Source of the DNA: Pseudoduganella buxea
GTDB lineage: Bacteria; Pseudomonadota; Gammaproteobacteria; Burkholderiales; Burkholderiaceae_D
Assembly: GCF_009720835.1 (NCBI RefSeq)
Contig: NZ_WNKZ01000028.1
Location: 1-59,849 of the forward strand
DNA: 59,849 nt
Direction of reading: 5' to 3'
Shown: positions 27,528 through 36,551 of the stretch, piece after piece
Numbering within the stretch: position 1 is the first letter of the stretch
Layout of the letters: every line of letters begins with the position of its first letter
Translations under genes and position numbers: made by a program
The notes under the pieces: model-generated
What the model was told of the DNA's origin: nothing
Database searches by the model: none
What the model saw: the letters and a program-made list of their open reading frames with translations, nothing else

Positions 27528-27636
27528 GCTTGCAACGTGATGCGAAACGATGAGATGGCCTAGTGGTCGACGAGTACCTTCACGCGACCACCATCCGCTG
27601 GCGCGTTGCATAATCTGATGTAGAGTAAGCACTGCC

Positions 27637-27668
27637 GACTGGCTGTTTTTGGCCAAAGGCGGCCAGTC
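27637..27668. repeat. Imperfect palindrome at the island edge
   Basis: GACTGGC (27637-27643) pairs with GCCAGTC (27662-27668). The centre TTTTTGGCCAAAGGCGG (27646-27662) matches 14 of 17 bases of TTTTCGGCCAGAAGCGG at 33951-33967. The rest of the 197-base gap 27528-27724 holds a second hairpin (GTGGTCG 27563-27569, CGACCAC 27585-27591) and presumably the promoter of the next gene. Confidence 0.45.
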
Positions 27669-27724
27669 TCCAAGGGCCGCATTGATCCATATCGAGTTTT
27701 ACATCATCAATTGCAACGTCGTTT

Positions 27725-30700
27725 ATGCTTTTTGACCCGCAGGACAACCCTTCACACTCCGGATCCATGATGGAATTACAGCCGATCTCTGAAATGGGGC
27801 GCGGTTCAAGCCCGGCCTCGCGAGGCCCCGCCGGCGCTTATATCGAAGGGGAACTAGGTGCTCTCTATTTGCTAGCCTTATTGACGGGCAATCGGGCGCC
27901 GGGCATGCCAGATGCACAGGTTGTAAGCGTCCGATTCCAAGGTACCGAACAAGGGTTCAAGCTGGATGACCTGATTGTTTCGGGCGTGGGACCGTCCGGC
28001 GGCTTCGTTCTCGAAATCCAGTCGAAGCGGGATATCACTTTCTCGCCGCAGGATAGCGTCTATCAAGACGTAGCCTCCCAGATCGCACGGAGCGTGGTGG
28101 GTTCCGTGCCGGCGGATCGACACTTTCTCGGCATAGCGACACAGCGAACCAGCCGCAAAATTTCCGGTGCTTATCAGGATGTGCTCAAATGGGCGCGAAC
28201 AATGGAGGACGCGGCAGCTTTCTTCACTCGGCTGAACGCCAAGGGCATCGCGAGCAAAGATATGCGCGAATTCGTTGTGACGACGCGAAAGCACCTTGTT
28301 GCGCGCGGGGTCGCTGATGACGACGATGCAATTTGGCGGCTATTGCGGCGGATGCTCATCCTCGAGTTCGATTTCGAAGCGAGATCACCGATCACCCGAA
28401 CCTATGGGCATGCACTCGCACGGATGGCGCTAGCCGACGAGGATATCGACCGTGCAGGATCGCTGTGGAGCCGGCTGGTCGATTTGTCAATAAAGAGCGG
28501 GACTACCGGCGGTGAAATCAACCGAACCGCCTTACTGGCCGACCTGGCCGAGGCGGGCTTCCGGCTTGCCGGCATCCGCGAGTATGGCCCGGCACGCGTC
28601 AGGCTTGCCGAGCTCGCGCAGAACACGCTTGCCCATATCGGCACGAGCGTGGTGGGGGTGACCTTGCCGCGGCTAGAAGCAGTCGCTGCGGTCGACGATG
28701 CATCTGAAGCGCATCGTTTCGTCGAGGTCCGCGGGGACCCTGGCGTCGGTAAATCATGGGTTCTTCGCCATCTCGCCGAGCGCGTTTTGCGCCAGGCACC
28801 GATTATCGTCCTCGACCGGGATGCAACGCCTGCGGGAGGCTGGCTGCCGTTTTCAAACCATTTCGGCATCCCAGGAACAGCGGTCGAATTCCTGACAGAT
28901 CTAGCCGCAAGCGGAGGCGCGATGCTCTTCATCGATGGCTTAGACATGTTCGACGACGTCGGTCGCCAACGCACTATTGCCGAGCTGATGAGGGCAGCGA
29001 GCGCGATCCCCGACTTCAAGGTAATTGCCACTATGCGGACGGCCGGAAACATCGATGTCAAACCCTGGCTCGACGATCAAATCATTTCTGCATTGGGGGG
29101 CGCGTACCCGATACAGGTTGGGACCCTATCGGAAGACGAAGCGGCAACTCTTGTAGATCAAGCGCCGAGTCTCCGATCACTGTTGGACCCGAAGCATCCG
29201 GCTGCTGGACTTGCCCGAAATCTCTACCGGTTATCTCGGCTGCTGAAAGTACGCAGCGCTACCGGGATCCGGACCGAAGCTGAGATGGCTGGGTTATGGT
29301 GGGCGAGTGCGGACGGCGCGCCTGCGAAAGACGTTCGTGCCTCGCAACGGCTGATGGCCGCGCTAGCCGCTGGAGCGTTGCGAGGCGAAGAAGGGCTTGA
29401 GATCGCTGAGGATTCGGCGGCACGTTCACATTTAATCCGGACGATGACGCTCAGGGAGGTGCGACGCGACCGGCTCGACTTCTATCACGACGTGTTGCGC
29501 GACTGGGCAATAGGCAGTTATATCGCTGAGCACCCCCAGCATCTGGCTGCTCTGAACATGACCGTGCCGGTCTCGCCGCGCGTTGCCCGCGGTATCGAGT
29601 TTGCCGCCCGCCTTGCACTCGAGTCGGGTGCGGATTGCAATGGGTGGGTCCAGCTGCTCGGGCAGCTCTCGGTCCCCGAGGCACATGGGTCCTGGCGACG
29701 TCAGGCGGTCCTCGGCTTGTCGCGTTCGGAGGCCGGATACGAACTGCTCGAAAAGTGCGGCACCAGATTGCTTGAGGACGGGGCGGCTCTCCTCGTTGAA
29801 TTGTGCACAACGATTGCCACGGTCGAAACCGTGCCGCCTTCCGACTTACTGAGTATGCCGGACGGTACCAGGATCGATATGCCGCGTTCCTATCGGATTG
29901 ATGTGACCGGCTCAGCCATCGTGGTGCTGCGCTGGGTATTGGCGCGTGTGGCCGAGATACCGATGTCAGCGATCGACGCCGTGGTCGAATTGGTCAAAAT
30001 ACAGCTCTTTCTCCTCAACCATCTTGAGCTGCTCGCCCATCAAACTGCTGTCATGCTGTTTGGCTGGCTGCGACAGCTCGATGTCCGAGACGCTGTAGTG
30101 ACGATTCCAAGTGAACGGAACCTCGGGAGGAGCGCGCGCGACGGGCGAACCGGCATGATCGAGCAACTTCGGCTGATGGCTCTCTTGCTCGGCAAATTCG
30201 CACCTGATGAGTTGAAGGCCTATCTCAAGGAGGTCAGCAGCGAGCGGGACAGCCACAAGGCCGATGCGATCCGGCAGTTTTCGAAAGTAATTGCGCCCGT
30301 TGCGCCCGCCGAGCTGGTTGAACTCGTGTTAGCGAGTCTCCTCCAAACACGGGATCAGGGAAGCCGCCGCGATCACCGTGACCGTATAAGGAAGCAAGCT
30401 TTCACTTTCGCCGATAGCAATTACTTGCCTGCCTCGCCAGCACAGCCTCCATTCCTTGATCTGTTGGAGTTCGCGCCTGCCGAAGGACTAAGGCTGGTTC
30501 GTACACTGGTCGCGGAAGCGATTGCCTTTAGCGGCCATACGTGCGCGTCCGTGGATTCAGGCTTCACTGCCGATTTCGGCGACGGTCCACGCTTTTTCCC
30601 CCGGGCCGACAGCTATCTCTGGTCGCGGGATCAATGCCGCGATTATTCGGCCGCCTCCGGGCTCAAGGCGATGGAAGCCTGGAGCCAGCAACGGCTCGAC

Positions 30701-32917
30701 AATGGCGCCCCGGTAGATGAAGTGCTCGGCGATATTCTCGGGCCCCAAGGCAGCTGTGCGGCATACCTTCTAGTTGCGGTCGATGTGCTGCTGTCGCATT
30801 TCGACGTAGCGCGCGATGCCGTGGCGCCGTTGATCGCAGATCCCGAGCTGCTGGCTACAGACCGCATGCGTCGGGATCATGATCAGCTTGGATTGGGCCT
30901 TGATCAGTTTGCGATCGGGAAAGAGCCGGACGCAAAGGTCAGGCTCGCCGACTTGAAGGCCCGTCTGTCGAGGCGGCTGACCTTGTTCGACGTGGTGCGC
31001 TTTTATCGGGGAACTGATCCCGTGGCGAACCGCCTGCGTGATCAGCTGGGTGCCGCCGTCGCGAACCTTGAGCCCATTCAATCCTACTCGACTTGGGCTG
31101 ACGCGCGGTTAATCGCACGGGTTGCCAACAATATGCTGCAGCAATCGAACTGGGCCGACATCGGAGACGGAAGACTAGAATATCGACCGCCAGCGGAGGA
31201 GGCAGCGCATCTCGAAGCAATGGAGAAGCAGTGGGTCGCATTCATGCGTTCGACCGAGATTGAATCGCGCATCGATTTGGCGATCTCTAGCGGAGGCGAA
31301 TACGCCACCGCCGCCACTGCCCGCGATGCGGTTGATTATGCGGGCGGCGACCTTCCCAACGATAGCGATACCGATGACCTCAAGTCGCGTTCAACTCGCC
31401 TGATCACGACTGCCCTGCTGGTTGCTCGCGACGGTGACGACACTCTGCTTGCCACCGAGGAGGCCTGGGTCCGTAAGGTCATTGCCATCGCGCTCGAGAA
31501 GAGTTCTGAGCGCAGTTTCGGATCAGAGAATACGCTGCGCTTCAATCGGCCGGCGATCGCCATCCTCACTTTGATTCATCTTTGGGCTCGGCGTGGAAGT
31601 GAGACGGACCGGAACACGCTGATTCGGCTTGCGACGCGCGAGGATCATAGTGCAGCGCCGGCATTCTCAGCCGGACTAGGGCTTATCCTAAAAATCGAGC
31701 CCAAGCTCTTCAAGGTAGCAACGCGCGCTGCGTTCGCAAGCATGACTTGGCGTTGGAAGAGCTATAACGAAGAAGACGATGTAGAGCATGCGCGCTTCAG
31801 TGCCGAGCGGACCGCAGCGATCGATACTGCAATCAGGGCCGAGATCGCATGGCTGGACGGCGAGGCCGAACCTCCCTGGCCGGCTTGGCCAGAGGAACAC
31901 CCGCTTCTGCGGCGCGGTTCCCGTCTCCAAGTAGCTGGGCTCAACACGGCGGCAGAGTTTGATGAAGATGAGGTGTTCAAGTCTGCAGTTGCTGATTCAT
32001 CGTCGATCATCCACGTCAGCAGTAGCGCGGCAGCACAATGGCTGGCGATGGTTCAAGCTGCACCCAAGGGGGTAAACGATTGGAGGCAGGAGGTGGTCGA
32101 GGCTTATGTCGATTGGACCTCTCGGATGAACGGGCTCGGTCTACCTGTAGATATCGAGATCGATCGCGATCCGCACGAGTGGAATCTGCACTACTACGCG
32201 CTTTTCGCCGAGCAGCTACTCGACGCTACAGATGCGTCGTTCGAAGCCGATCTGACGCTCGTAACAGATCTGCCGGACGAGCCATTCGGCAAAGTCGCGC
32301 AGACTGTCATTCACTCGGCCGACGTGCTCTATTTCAATGATCCTGCGCGTTCAGCCGCACGGCCTGCCGAATTGCGTACTCGCTTAGCTCAACGCGTGAT
32401 GGCACTCCACAGGTGGAAGTATGCTGATGATCCGGCCAGTTCACGGATCGACATGGACAGCGCTGGGATTATCGCCCAGATAATGTTGAGCACTTACAAC
32501 CCGTTCAACGGAACGCGGAGCTATCTGCCTCCCGTGTTGTTCGACCGCGTTGACCAGCTTCTTCCAGCGATAAGACCGCTGCTGCCAGGCGGTCCGACGG
32601 CTTTTGTGGCGCTGTGCGCGATGAACCTACTTCTAGTTGCCACGCGCGCGCGTCACCTTGATTTTCTGCTCGAAGCGACCGAGGCTTGGTTTGGTCGCTC
32701 ACAGGCGCCCGGGCTGTGGGTCGACATGGGCATCGGACGGAAGGTAGTCCAATGGCTGAATGCGGCAATCATCGAAGAGCCGGGCTTGCTCGGACCGGCG
32801 CATCCATTACGTGGCCGTATCGACCGCGTCCTTGGGCGGTTAGTCAGTGTTGGCGTTGCCGAGGCCCATGAGCTCGAATTGAGGGTCGAAGCAGCGAATG
32901 AGCCGTTTAAGCAGTAA
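27725..32917 (+). CDS. Nuclease-STAND NTPase, antiphage defence type
   Basis: A 1730-aa protein. The N-terminal domain (about residues 35-200) has a PD-(D/E)xK-type core like Cap4-class nucleases: LDDLIV (Asp81/82) and LEIQSK (Glu97, Gln99, Lys101). The central NTPase has Walker A GDPGVGKS at 337-344, Walker B LFIDGLD at 401-407, and VIATMR as sensor 1. About 1100 residues follow with no recognisable motif; in STAND defence proteins such C-termini are helical sensor repeats. By analogy with Avs proteins it would cut DNA after recognising a phage component (inference). It stands alone with a weak ribosome site; start codons at 27767 or 27770 are alternatives. Base composition is somewhat AT-richer than the flanks. 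Confidence 0.82.
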   Translation: MLFDPQDNPSHSGSMMELQPISEMGRGSSPASRGPAGAYIEGELGALYLLALLTGNRAPGMPDAQVVSVRFQGTEQGFKLDDLIVSGVGPSGGFVLEIQSKRDITFSPQDSVYQDVASQIARSVVGSVPADRHFLGIATQRTSRKISGAYQDVLKWARTMEDAAAFFTRLNAKGIASKDMREFVVTTRKHLVARGVADDDDAIWRLLRRMLILEFDFEARSPITRTYGHALARMALADEDIDRAGSLWSRLVDLSIKSGTTGGEINRTALLADLAEAGFRLAGIREYGPARVRLAELAQNTLAHIGTSVVGVTLPRLEAVAAVDDASEAHRFVEVRGDPGVGKSWVLRHLAERVLRQAPIIVLDRDATPAGGWLPFSNHFGIPGTAVEFLTDLAASGGAMLFIDGLDMFDDVGRQRTIAELMRAASAIPDFKVIATMRTAGNIDVKPWLDDQIISALGGAYPIQVGTLSEDEAATLVDQAPSLRSLLDPKHPAAGLARNLYRLSRLLKVRSATGIRTEAEMAGLWWASADGAPAKDVRASQRLMAALAAGALRGEEGLEIAEDSAARSHLIRTMTLREVRRDRLDFYHDVLRDWAIGSYIAEHPQHLAALNMTVPVSPRVARGIEFAARLALESGADCNGWVQLLGQLSVPEAHGSWRRQAVLGLSRSEAGYELLEKCGTRLLEDGAALLVELCTTIATVETVPPSDLLSMPDGTRIDMPRSYRIDVTGSAIVVLRWVLARVAEIPMSAIDAVVELVKIQLFLLNHLELLAHQTAVMLFGWLRQLDVRDAVVTIPSERNLGRSARDGRTGMIEQLRLMALLLGKFAPDELKAYLKEVSSERDSHKADAIRQFSKVIAPVAPAELVELVLASLLQTRDQGSRRDHRDRIRKQAFTFADSNYLPASPAQPPFLDLLEFAPAEGLRLVRTLVAEAIAFSGHTCASVDSGFTADFGDGPRFFPRADSYLWSRDQCRDYSAASGLKAMEAWSQQRLDNGAPVDEVLGDILGPQGSCAAYLLVAVDVLLSHFDVARDAVAPLIADPELLATDRMRRDHDQLGLGLDQFAIGKEPDAKVRLADLKARLSRRLTLFDVVRFYRGTDPVANRLRDQLGAAVANLEPIQSYSTWADARLIARVANNMLQQSNWADIGDGRLEYRPPAEEAAHLEAMEKQWVAFMRSTEIESRIDLAISSGGEYATAATARDAVDYAGGDLPNDSDTDDLKSRSTRLITTALLVARDGDDTLLATEEAWVRKVIAIALEKSSERSFGSENTLRFNRPAIAILTLIHLWARRGSETDRNTLIRLATREDHSAAPAFSAGLGLILKIEPKLFKVATRAAFASMTWRWKSYNEEDDVEHARFSAERTAAIDTAIRAEIAWLDGEAEPPWPAWPEEHPLLRRGSRLQVAGLNTAAEFDEDEVFKSAVADSSSIIHVSSSAAAQWLAMVQAAPKGVNDWRQEVVEAYVDWTSRMNGLGLPVDIEIDRDPHEWNLHYYALFAEQLLDATDASFEADLTLVTDLPDEPFGKVAQTVIHSADVLYFNDPARSAARPAELRTRLAQRVMALHRWKYADDPASSRIDMDSAGIIAQIMLSTYNPFNGTRSYLPPVLFDRVDQLLPAIRPLLPGGPTAFVALCAMNLLLVATRARHLDFLLEATEAWFGRSQAPGLWVDMGIGRKVVQWLNAAIIEEPGLLGPAHPLRGRIDRVLGRLVSVGVAEAHELELRVEAANEPFKQ

Positions 32918-33105
32918 GCAATCTATTCTCTAGACTAACAACCGTGCCTTTTACGCTCAAGTAAGCTGACTGAATCGCCGCGTATCTGGAAGGAGATGCT
33001 TGCCGGCCCATGCCCGGACCTGCTGAGATAGACAGCAGGTGTGATCACGCGGCAGCGTGCTCATATACCGTATGATGTTCCGATTGATGCAGAGTGACGA
33101 CGCCT

Positions 33106-33825
33106 ATGGATGCAGAAGAAGAGATCGCGTGCCAGTTCCTAGTTTCGCAGAACCTAGGCGGGGTAAAGTACGAGCCGGAAGGATACAAGACCTTCCCCGA
33201 TTTCTCATTAGGTGGGCAGGCTGTCGGTGTAGAAGTCAGGCGACTTAACCAGCACTACACGCAGCGTAACCGAGAGCAGGTTGGATTTGAAAAGGCTGAG
33301 TTTGAGATCTTGCCACCCTTGTATACGATGCTTAGAGAGTTCGGGCCGTCCGTCGATGGCGAATGCTGGCACGTGACGATTGACTACCGTCGCCCAATTA
33401 CATGGAAGCGGCTACGGAACAGGGTTAGGACCGCTCTACAGACGTTTAAAGCACAGGCGGCCCGCACAGACACCATCCTTGCTATATCTGAAACGCTCGG
33501 AATAGAGCTTTCTCGGTCTACCAAGGATCATGGGGTGTATTTCTTCCCGTGGGTCATAGCTGACGGGAACGTTGGCGGGAATGCGGCGGCTCTAGTGATG
33601 GAGAACTTGCGCACCTGCATAGAGGCAAAGAAGTCTAAAGTCGTACCTCCCATTCGCAACAAGTACAACGCATGGTGGCTTGTTCTGGTCAACAATATTG
33701 ACAAGAATATGGAGTCGGATTTCTACCAAGACACTGGCAGGAACTTCGACCCACCTCTTGCTCATCCGTTCGATAGGCTAATTATCGTTGATTACCGCAA
33801 CCACCTGAACTGGATCGAACTTTAG
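33106..33825 (+). CDS. Hypothetical protein with PD-(D/E)xK-like motif
   Basis: A 239-aa protein I cannot assign to a named family. Near the N-terminus YKTFPDFSLGGQAVGVEVRR contains a PD (residues 31-32) and a downstream E-V-R (43-45) on the next predicted strand, with Glu4-Glu6 ahead; this resembles a restriction-like nuclease core with Arg replacing the usual Lys. The rest is mixed alpha/beta, ending FDRLIIVDYRNHLNWIEL. The chosen ATG has AGAG 11 bases upstream; a GTG at 33094 is also possible. It is clearly lower in GC and uses codons such as ATA and AGG that are rare in the flanks. Position in the island suggests a defence role (inference). Confidence 0.7.
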   Translation: MDAEEEIACQFLVSQNLGGVKYEPEGYKTFPDFSLGGQAVGVEVRRLNQHYTQRNREQVGFEKAEFEILPPLYTMLREFGPSVDGECWHVTIDYRRPITWKRLRNRVRTALQTFKAQAARTDTILAISETLGIELSRSTKDHGVYFFPWVIADGNVGGNAAALVMENLRTCIEAKKSKVVPPIRNKYNAWWLVLVNNIDKNMESDFYQDTGRNFDPPLAHPFDRLIIVDYRNHLNWIEL

Positions 33826-33900
33826 GCAATTTGTGATGCAGATGGACTTGCCAGAAAGATGCGACGTTGAGGAAATTTCTGCGGCTACCAGGCGTAAAGT

Positions 33901-33920
33901 AGCGGGCTTCGCCGCTTTTT
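33901..33920 (+). terminator. Terminator after the nuclease-like gene
   Basis: AGCGG (33901-33905) pairs with CCGCT (33912-33916) over a GGCTTC-type loop and is followed by T, T, T, T. It separates the 33106 gene from the ATPase unit. The remaining gap to 34102 contains a palindrome-like core at 33951 and an AT-rich stretch (about 34035-34070) with a possible promoter, TTAGCT and TATTAA 17 bases apart. Confidence 0.65.
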
Positions 33921-34102
33921 GCTGAGTTGCACTGCTGCGACGAAGTTCCGTTTTCGGCCAGAAGCGGGCACTGAATGAATACGAGGATTTATGAGGTCCA
34001 GGCATTAGGTTCACTACCACTGCACCAGCGAATCTAATTTAGCTCATTAATTGCTTAACGATATTAAACGTGCTGGACAGGCACAAAAAAAGGGAAGATC
34101 TC

Positions 34103-35419
34103 ATGTACACCGGGTGGGGATTCAGTAGCTGTCCGTTTGAGCCTGAAGCACTTAGGGCTGACGCCATTGGACACCAGTTATTAGTTGGGCGCGATATAGA
34201 AACGAGGAAAGTGATGACTCGCTTAAATGCTTCAAAAAAGCTGGTCACGCTAGACGGCTCGAACGGCATTGGAAAAACAAGCTTGGTGAATATAGCTCTT
34301 TATCGCTGCTATCTTGCTTATCTTAAGTCCCCGGCAAATCGCCTATTTATTCCTTGCAGGACGGTTTTCCAACTGGACAATATCGACGACTTGGTGGCTT
34401 TTCAGAAACATGTCTTATCAGAAGTTGCACTTACTCTCAGCGAACGCAAACAGGAACTAGATGCGCTGGAAACCGGAATGCCTGGCGCTGCAGTTTTGAA
34501 TTCAATTCTTGATCTAAATCTATTAGGCGAATGGCGACTTGCAATAAGTGGATCCAACTCACTGAATACTACCCACATTGAGCAAACAAACTCCAACACT
34601 CTAGCGACTTCTCATTTTGAAAGCGGATTCAAAAATTGGCTTGCAGACATATTCTCCGGCCAGCACAAGGGTGCAGTCGTGTGTGTTCTCGACAATCTCG
34701 AACTATTACAGACTTCGAAACGTGCACGGCAATGCCTGGAGTCATTACGGGACACCCTCTTCTCAGTTAAAGGAATTCGGTGGGTTCTTTGCGGTGCGAA
34801 CAACATTATTCTGTCAGTTGCTTCAACCCCACGACTTGCTGGCCATCTCGAAAGCCCGATTGAAGTCACTCCGCTTACGAAGAACTGTACAGAACACATT
34901 TTTTCCAGTCGTCGCCAAGCTTACCAAGTCGCTGAGGGCGCCGGGTATCTGCCTTTAACAAGTGCTGAGTTTGACCTGCTTTACACTGTACTAAACCAAA
35001 ACCTGCGCACAACGTTATCCAAATGCCATGACTATTGCATTTGGACATATGAAAATAGTCTTCGCCCAAGAAACGATGATGAGAAGAAAACTGTTTTCGC
35101 GAAGTGGTTGACCAAAGAGGCACAAGACAACGAGAAGGCATGTAGTAGCGCGGTTAAGCAGAAAGCATTCGAGGTCTTCGATCTTACCGCGATGGCGGAG
35201 GAACTAAGGGATTCTTTTTCACTCAGCCAATTCCAGAGCTTCGGCTTCGACAGCGTAAATACGCTCCGCCCTCTTGTGAAAGAGCTTGAAGATGCAGGGT
35301 TGCTTATTAGCCAGATTGACGAGGATGACAACCGCCGCAAGACAATTAGCGTGACTCCGAAGGGATGGTTGGTGAATTACTCACGCATTCTGTCTGGAAA
35401 AACCGCAATCCGGAAATAG
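34103..35419 (+). CDS. P-loop ATPase with C-terminal winged helix
   Basis: A 438-aa ATPase resembling STAND/Orc1-like AAA proteins. Walker A GSNGIGKTS is at residues 52-60, Walker B CVLDNLEL at 193-201 (Asp197), and a sensor strand WVLCGANN follows at about 230. The last ~80 residues (SLSQFQSFGFDSVNTLRPLV...TPKGWLVNY) look like a winged-helix DNA- or protein-binding domain. The ATG at 34103 is preceded by AGGGAAG at good spacing; an in-frame ATG 33 bases earlier lacks one. Eight bases separate its stop from the membrane protein gene. It is AT-rich with foreign codon usage. I read it as the sensor/regulator of a two-gene module. Confidence 0.8.
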   Translation: MYTGWGFSSCPFEPEALRADAIGHQLLVGRDIETRKVMTRLNASKKLVTLDGSNGIGKTSLVNIALYRCYLAYLKSPANRLFIPCRTVFQLDNIDDLVAFQKHVLSEVALTLSERKQELDALETGMPGAAVLNSILDLNLLGEWRLAISGSNSLNTTHIEQTNSNTLATSHFESGFKNWLADIFSGQHKGAVVCVLDNLELLQTSKRARQCLESLRDTLFSVKGIRWVLCGANNIILSVASTPRLAGHLESPIEVTPLTKNCTEHIFSSRRQAYQVAEGAGYLPLTSAEFDLLYTVLNQNLRTTLSKCHDYCIWTYENSLRPRNDDEKKTVFAKWLTKEAQDNEKACSSAVKQKAFEVFDLTAMAEELRDSFSLSQFQSFGFDSVNTLRPLVKELEDAGLLISQIDEDDNRRKTISVTPKGWLVNYSRILSGKTAIRK

Positions 35420-35427
35420 AGTTCAAT

Positions 35428-35994
35428 ATGAGCGATGCAAGAAGAAAAATGCTGGATGAGGATTTGCAACTACTCGACGACGGTATACGTTCATCCAAAA
35501 GGCTAATAGTCGGATTTGGTTTGGTTCTGACTCTTAGCTATTTTTCGTGGTTTATATACCATTCCATTCCGGTGTCGATTGATAGTGGCGACTGGGGTAC
35601 GCTGGGCGATTTTATTGGCGGAATATTAAACCCGATAATTGCGTTTTCGGCATTCTATTGGCTTACGAAGTCGGTTCGAATACAAAAAGAAGAGCTCGGC
35701 GAAACCAGAGCCACCCTCAATGAAACATTGGCCGCACAAAGCGCCCAGATAAGAATATCTGCCTATACAGCGCTAATAAGTTCGACCACAAGTGAGATTG
35801 ACGTCTTGCACACTCGCCTGACTTATCTTTGTGAGCAATTCAAGAAAACTGAGGTTACAGGTATTTTGGATCTTGAAGGAGAATGGTTGGGCATTGAAGC
35901 GGCTCGAGACCGAATCGCTACTATTAATACTGAAATATCTGCACAATTGCAGCGAAAACTTGCTTTAGAAGAATGCATTCGAAATTTGCTGTAA
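35428..35994 (+). CDS. Two-helix membrane protein with coiled coil, probable effector
   Basis: A 188-aa protein with two membrane helices (about residues 26-44, LIVGFGLVLTLSYFSWFIY, and 61-80, WGTLGDFIGGILNPIIAFSA) followed by a coiled-coil region (KEELGETRATLNETLAAQSA) and a helical tail. The GDFIGGILNPIIAF pattern after the first helix is common in membrane proteins of phage-resistance loci, including putative abortive-infection proteins. I chose the ATG at 35428, eight bases after the ATPase stop; an earlier in-frame ATG lies inside that gene. A membrane-disrupting effector controlled by the ATPase is inference. AT-rich like its partner. Confidence 0.72.
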   Translation: MSDARRKMLDEDLQLLDDGIRSSKRLIVGFGLVLTLSYFSWFIYHSIPVSIDSGDWGTLGDFIGGILNPIIAFSAFYWLTKSVRIQKEELGETRATLNETLAAQSAQIRISAYTALISSTTSEIDVLHTRLTYLCEQFKKTEVTGILDLEGEWLGIEAARDRIATINTEISAQLQRKLALEECIRNLL

Positions 35995-36551
35995 AGGGAA
36001 ATCGCGAATAGAACATTAGCATAAAAATACCGCCGTCCGAATGATCCAGTGATCTATATATTCAAAATGTTGCGCCGTTTGGCCTAAACACATCGCAACG
36101 ACCTTAGGCTTTCTCACCAGCTACTGTTCATCGGGTGGCCATAACATCCTAAGGAGTCCAGCCGCAGCTAGCCCGAATGAGCTGCCCTGCACCATGATAC
36201 GGTGCGTTGGGGCGGCCCACTGAACCGCGTCGCATCTCTCGGCATACCCCAAACTGGCACAGTCCGCGATGTCTCGTTGTCCCCGTTCGCCGCTCTGATT
36301 GCACCTAGGCTATGCCCCTTTATTGCTGAACAGATTCAGGGGCTTCTTTGTCACAAACGGCCGCTCTGGGGCGTAAGCAGCCTTCCGCCCCGACCATTTT
36401 GGTGCCGATTCAGTGGGTACGCTGACGTTTCCCGCTCCGACCGCGCTAGCAGCCTGCCAAGGCCCAGCAGAATCAACGACTTACACCCAGTGGCCACACC
36501 ACCGCACCGGCCCGCCCTGCACCCCAAACCCAGCCATGGGATAATGGAAAG
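35995..36551 (+). other. 557-base stretch without a convincing gene
   Basis: The first ~200 bases are AT-rich like the island; GC then rises toward the HPP gene, so the right island edge lies here, near 36,100-36,300. One frame (36202-36654) is open but has no family resemblance, no ribosome site and overlaps the HPP gene. It may be the decayed end of a former gene. No integrase, attachment repeat or tRNA is seen. Confidence 0.6.
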
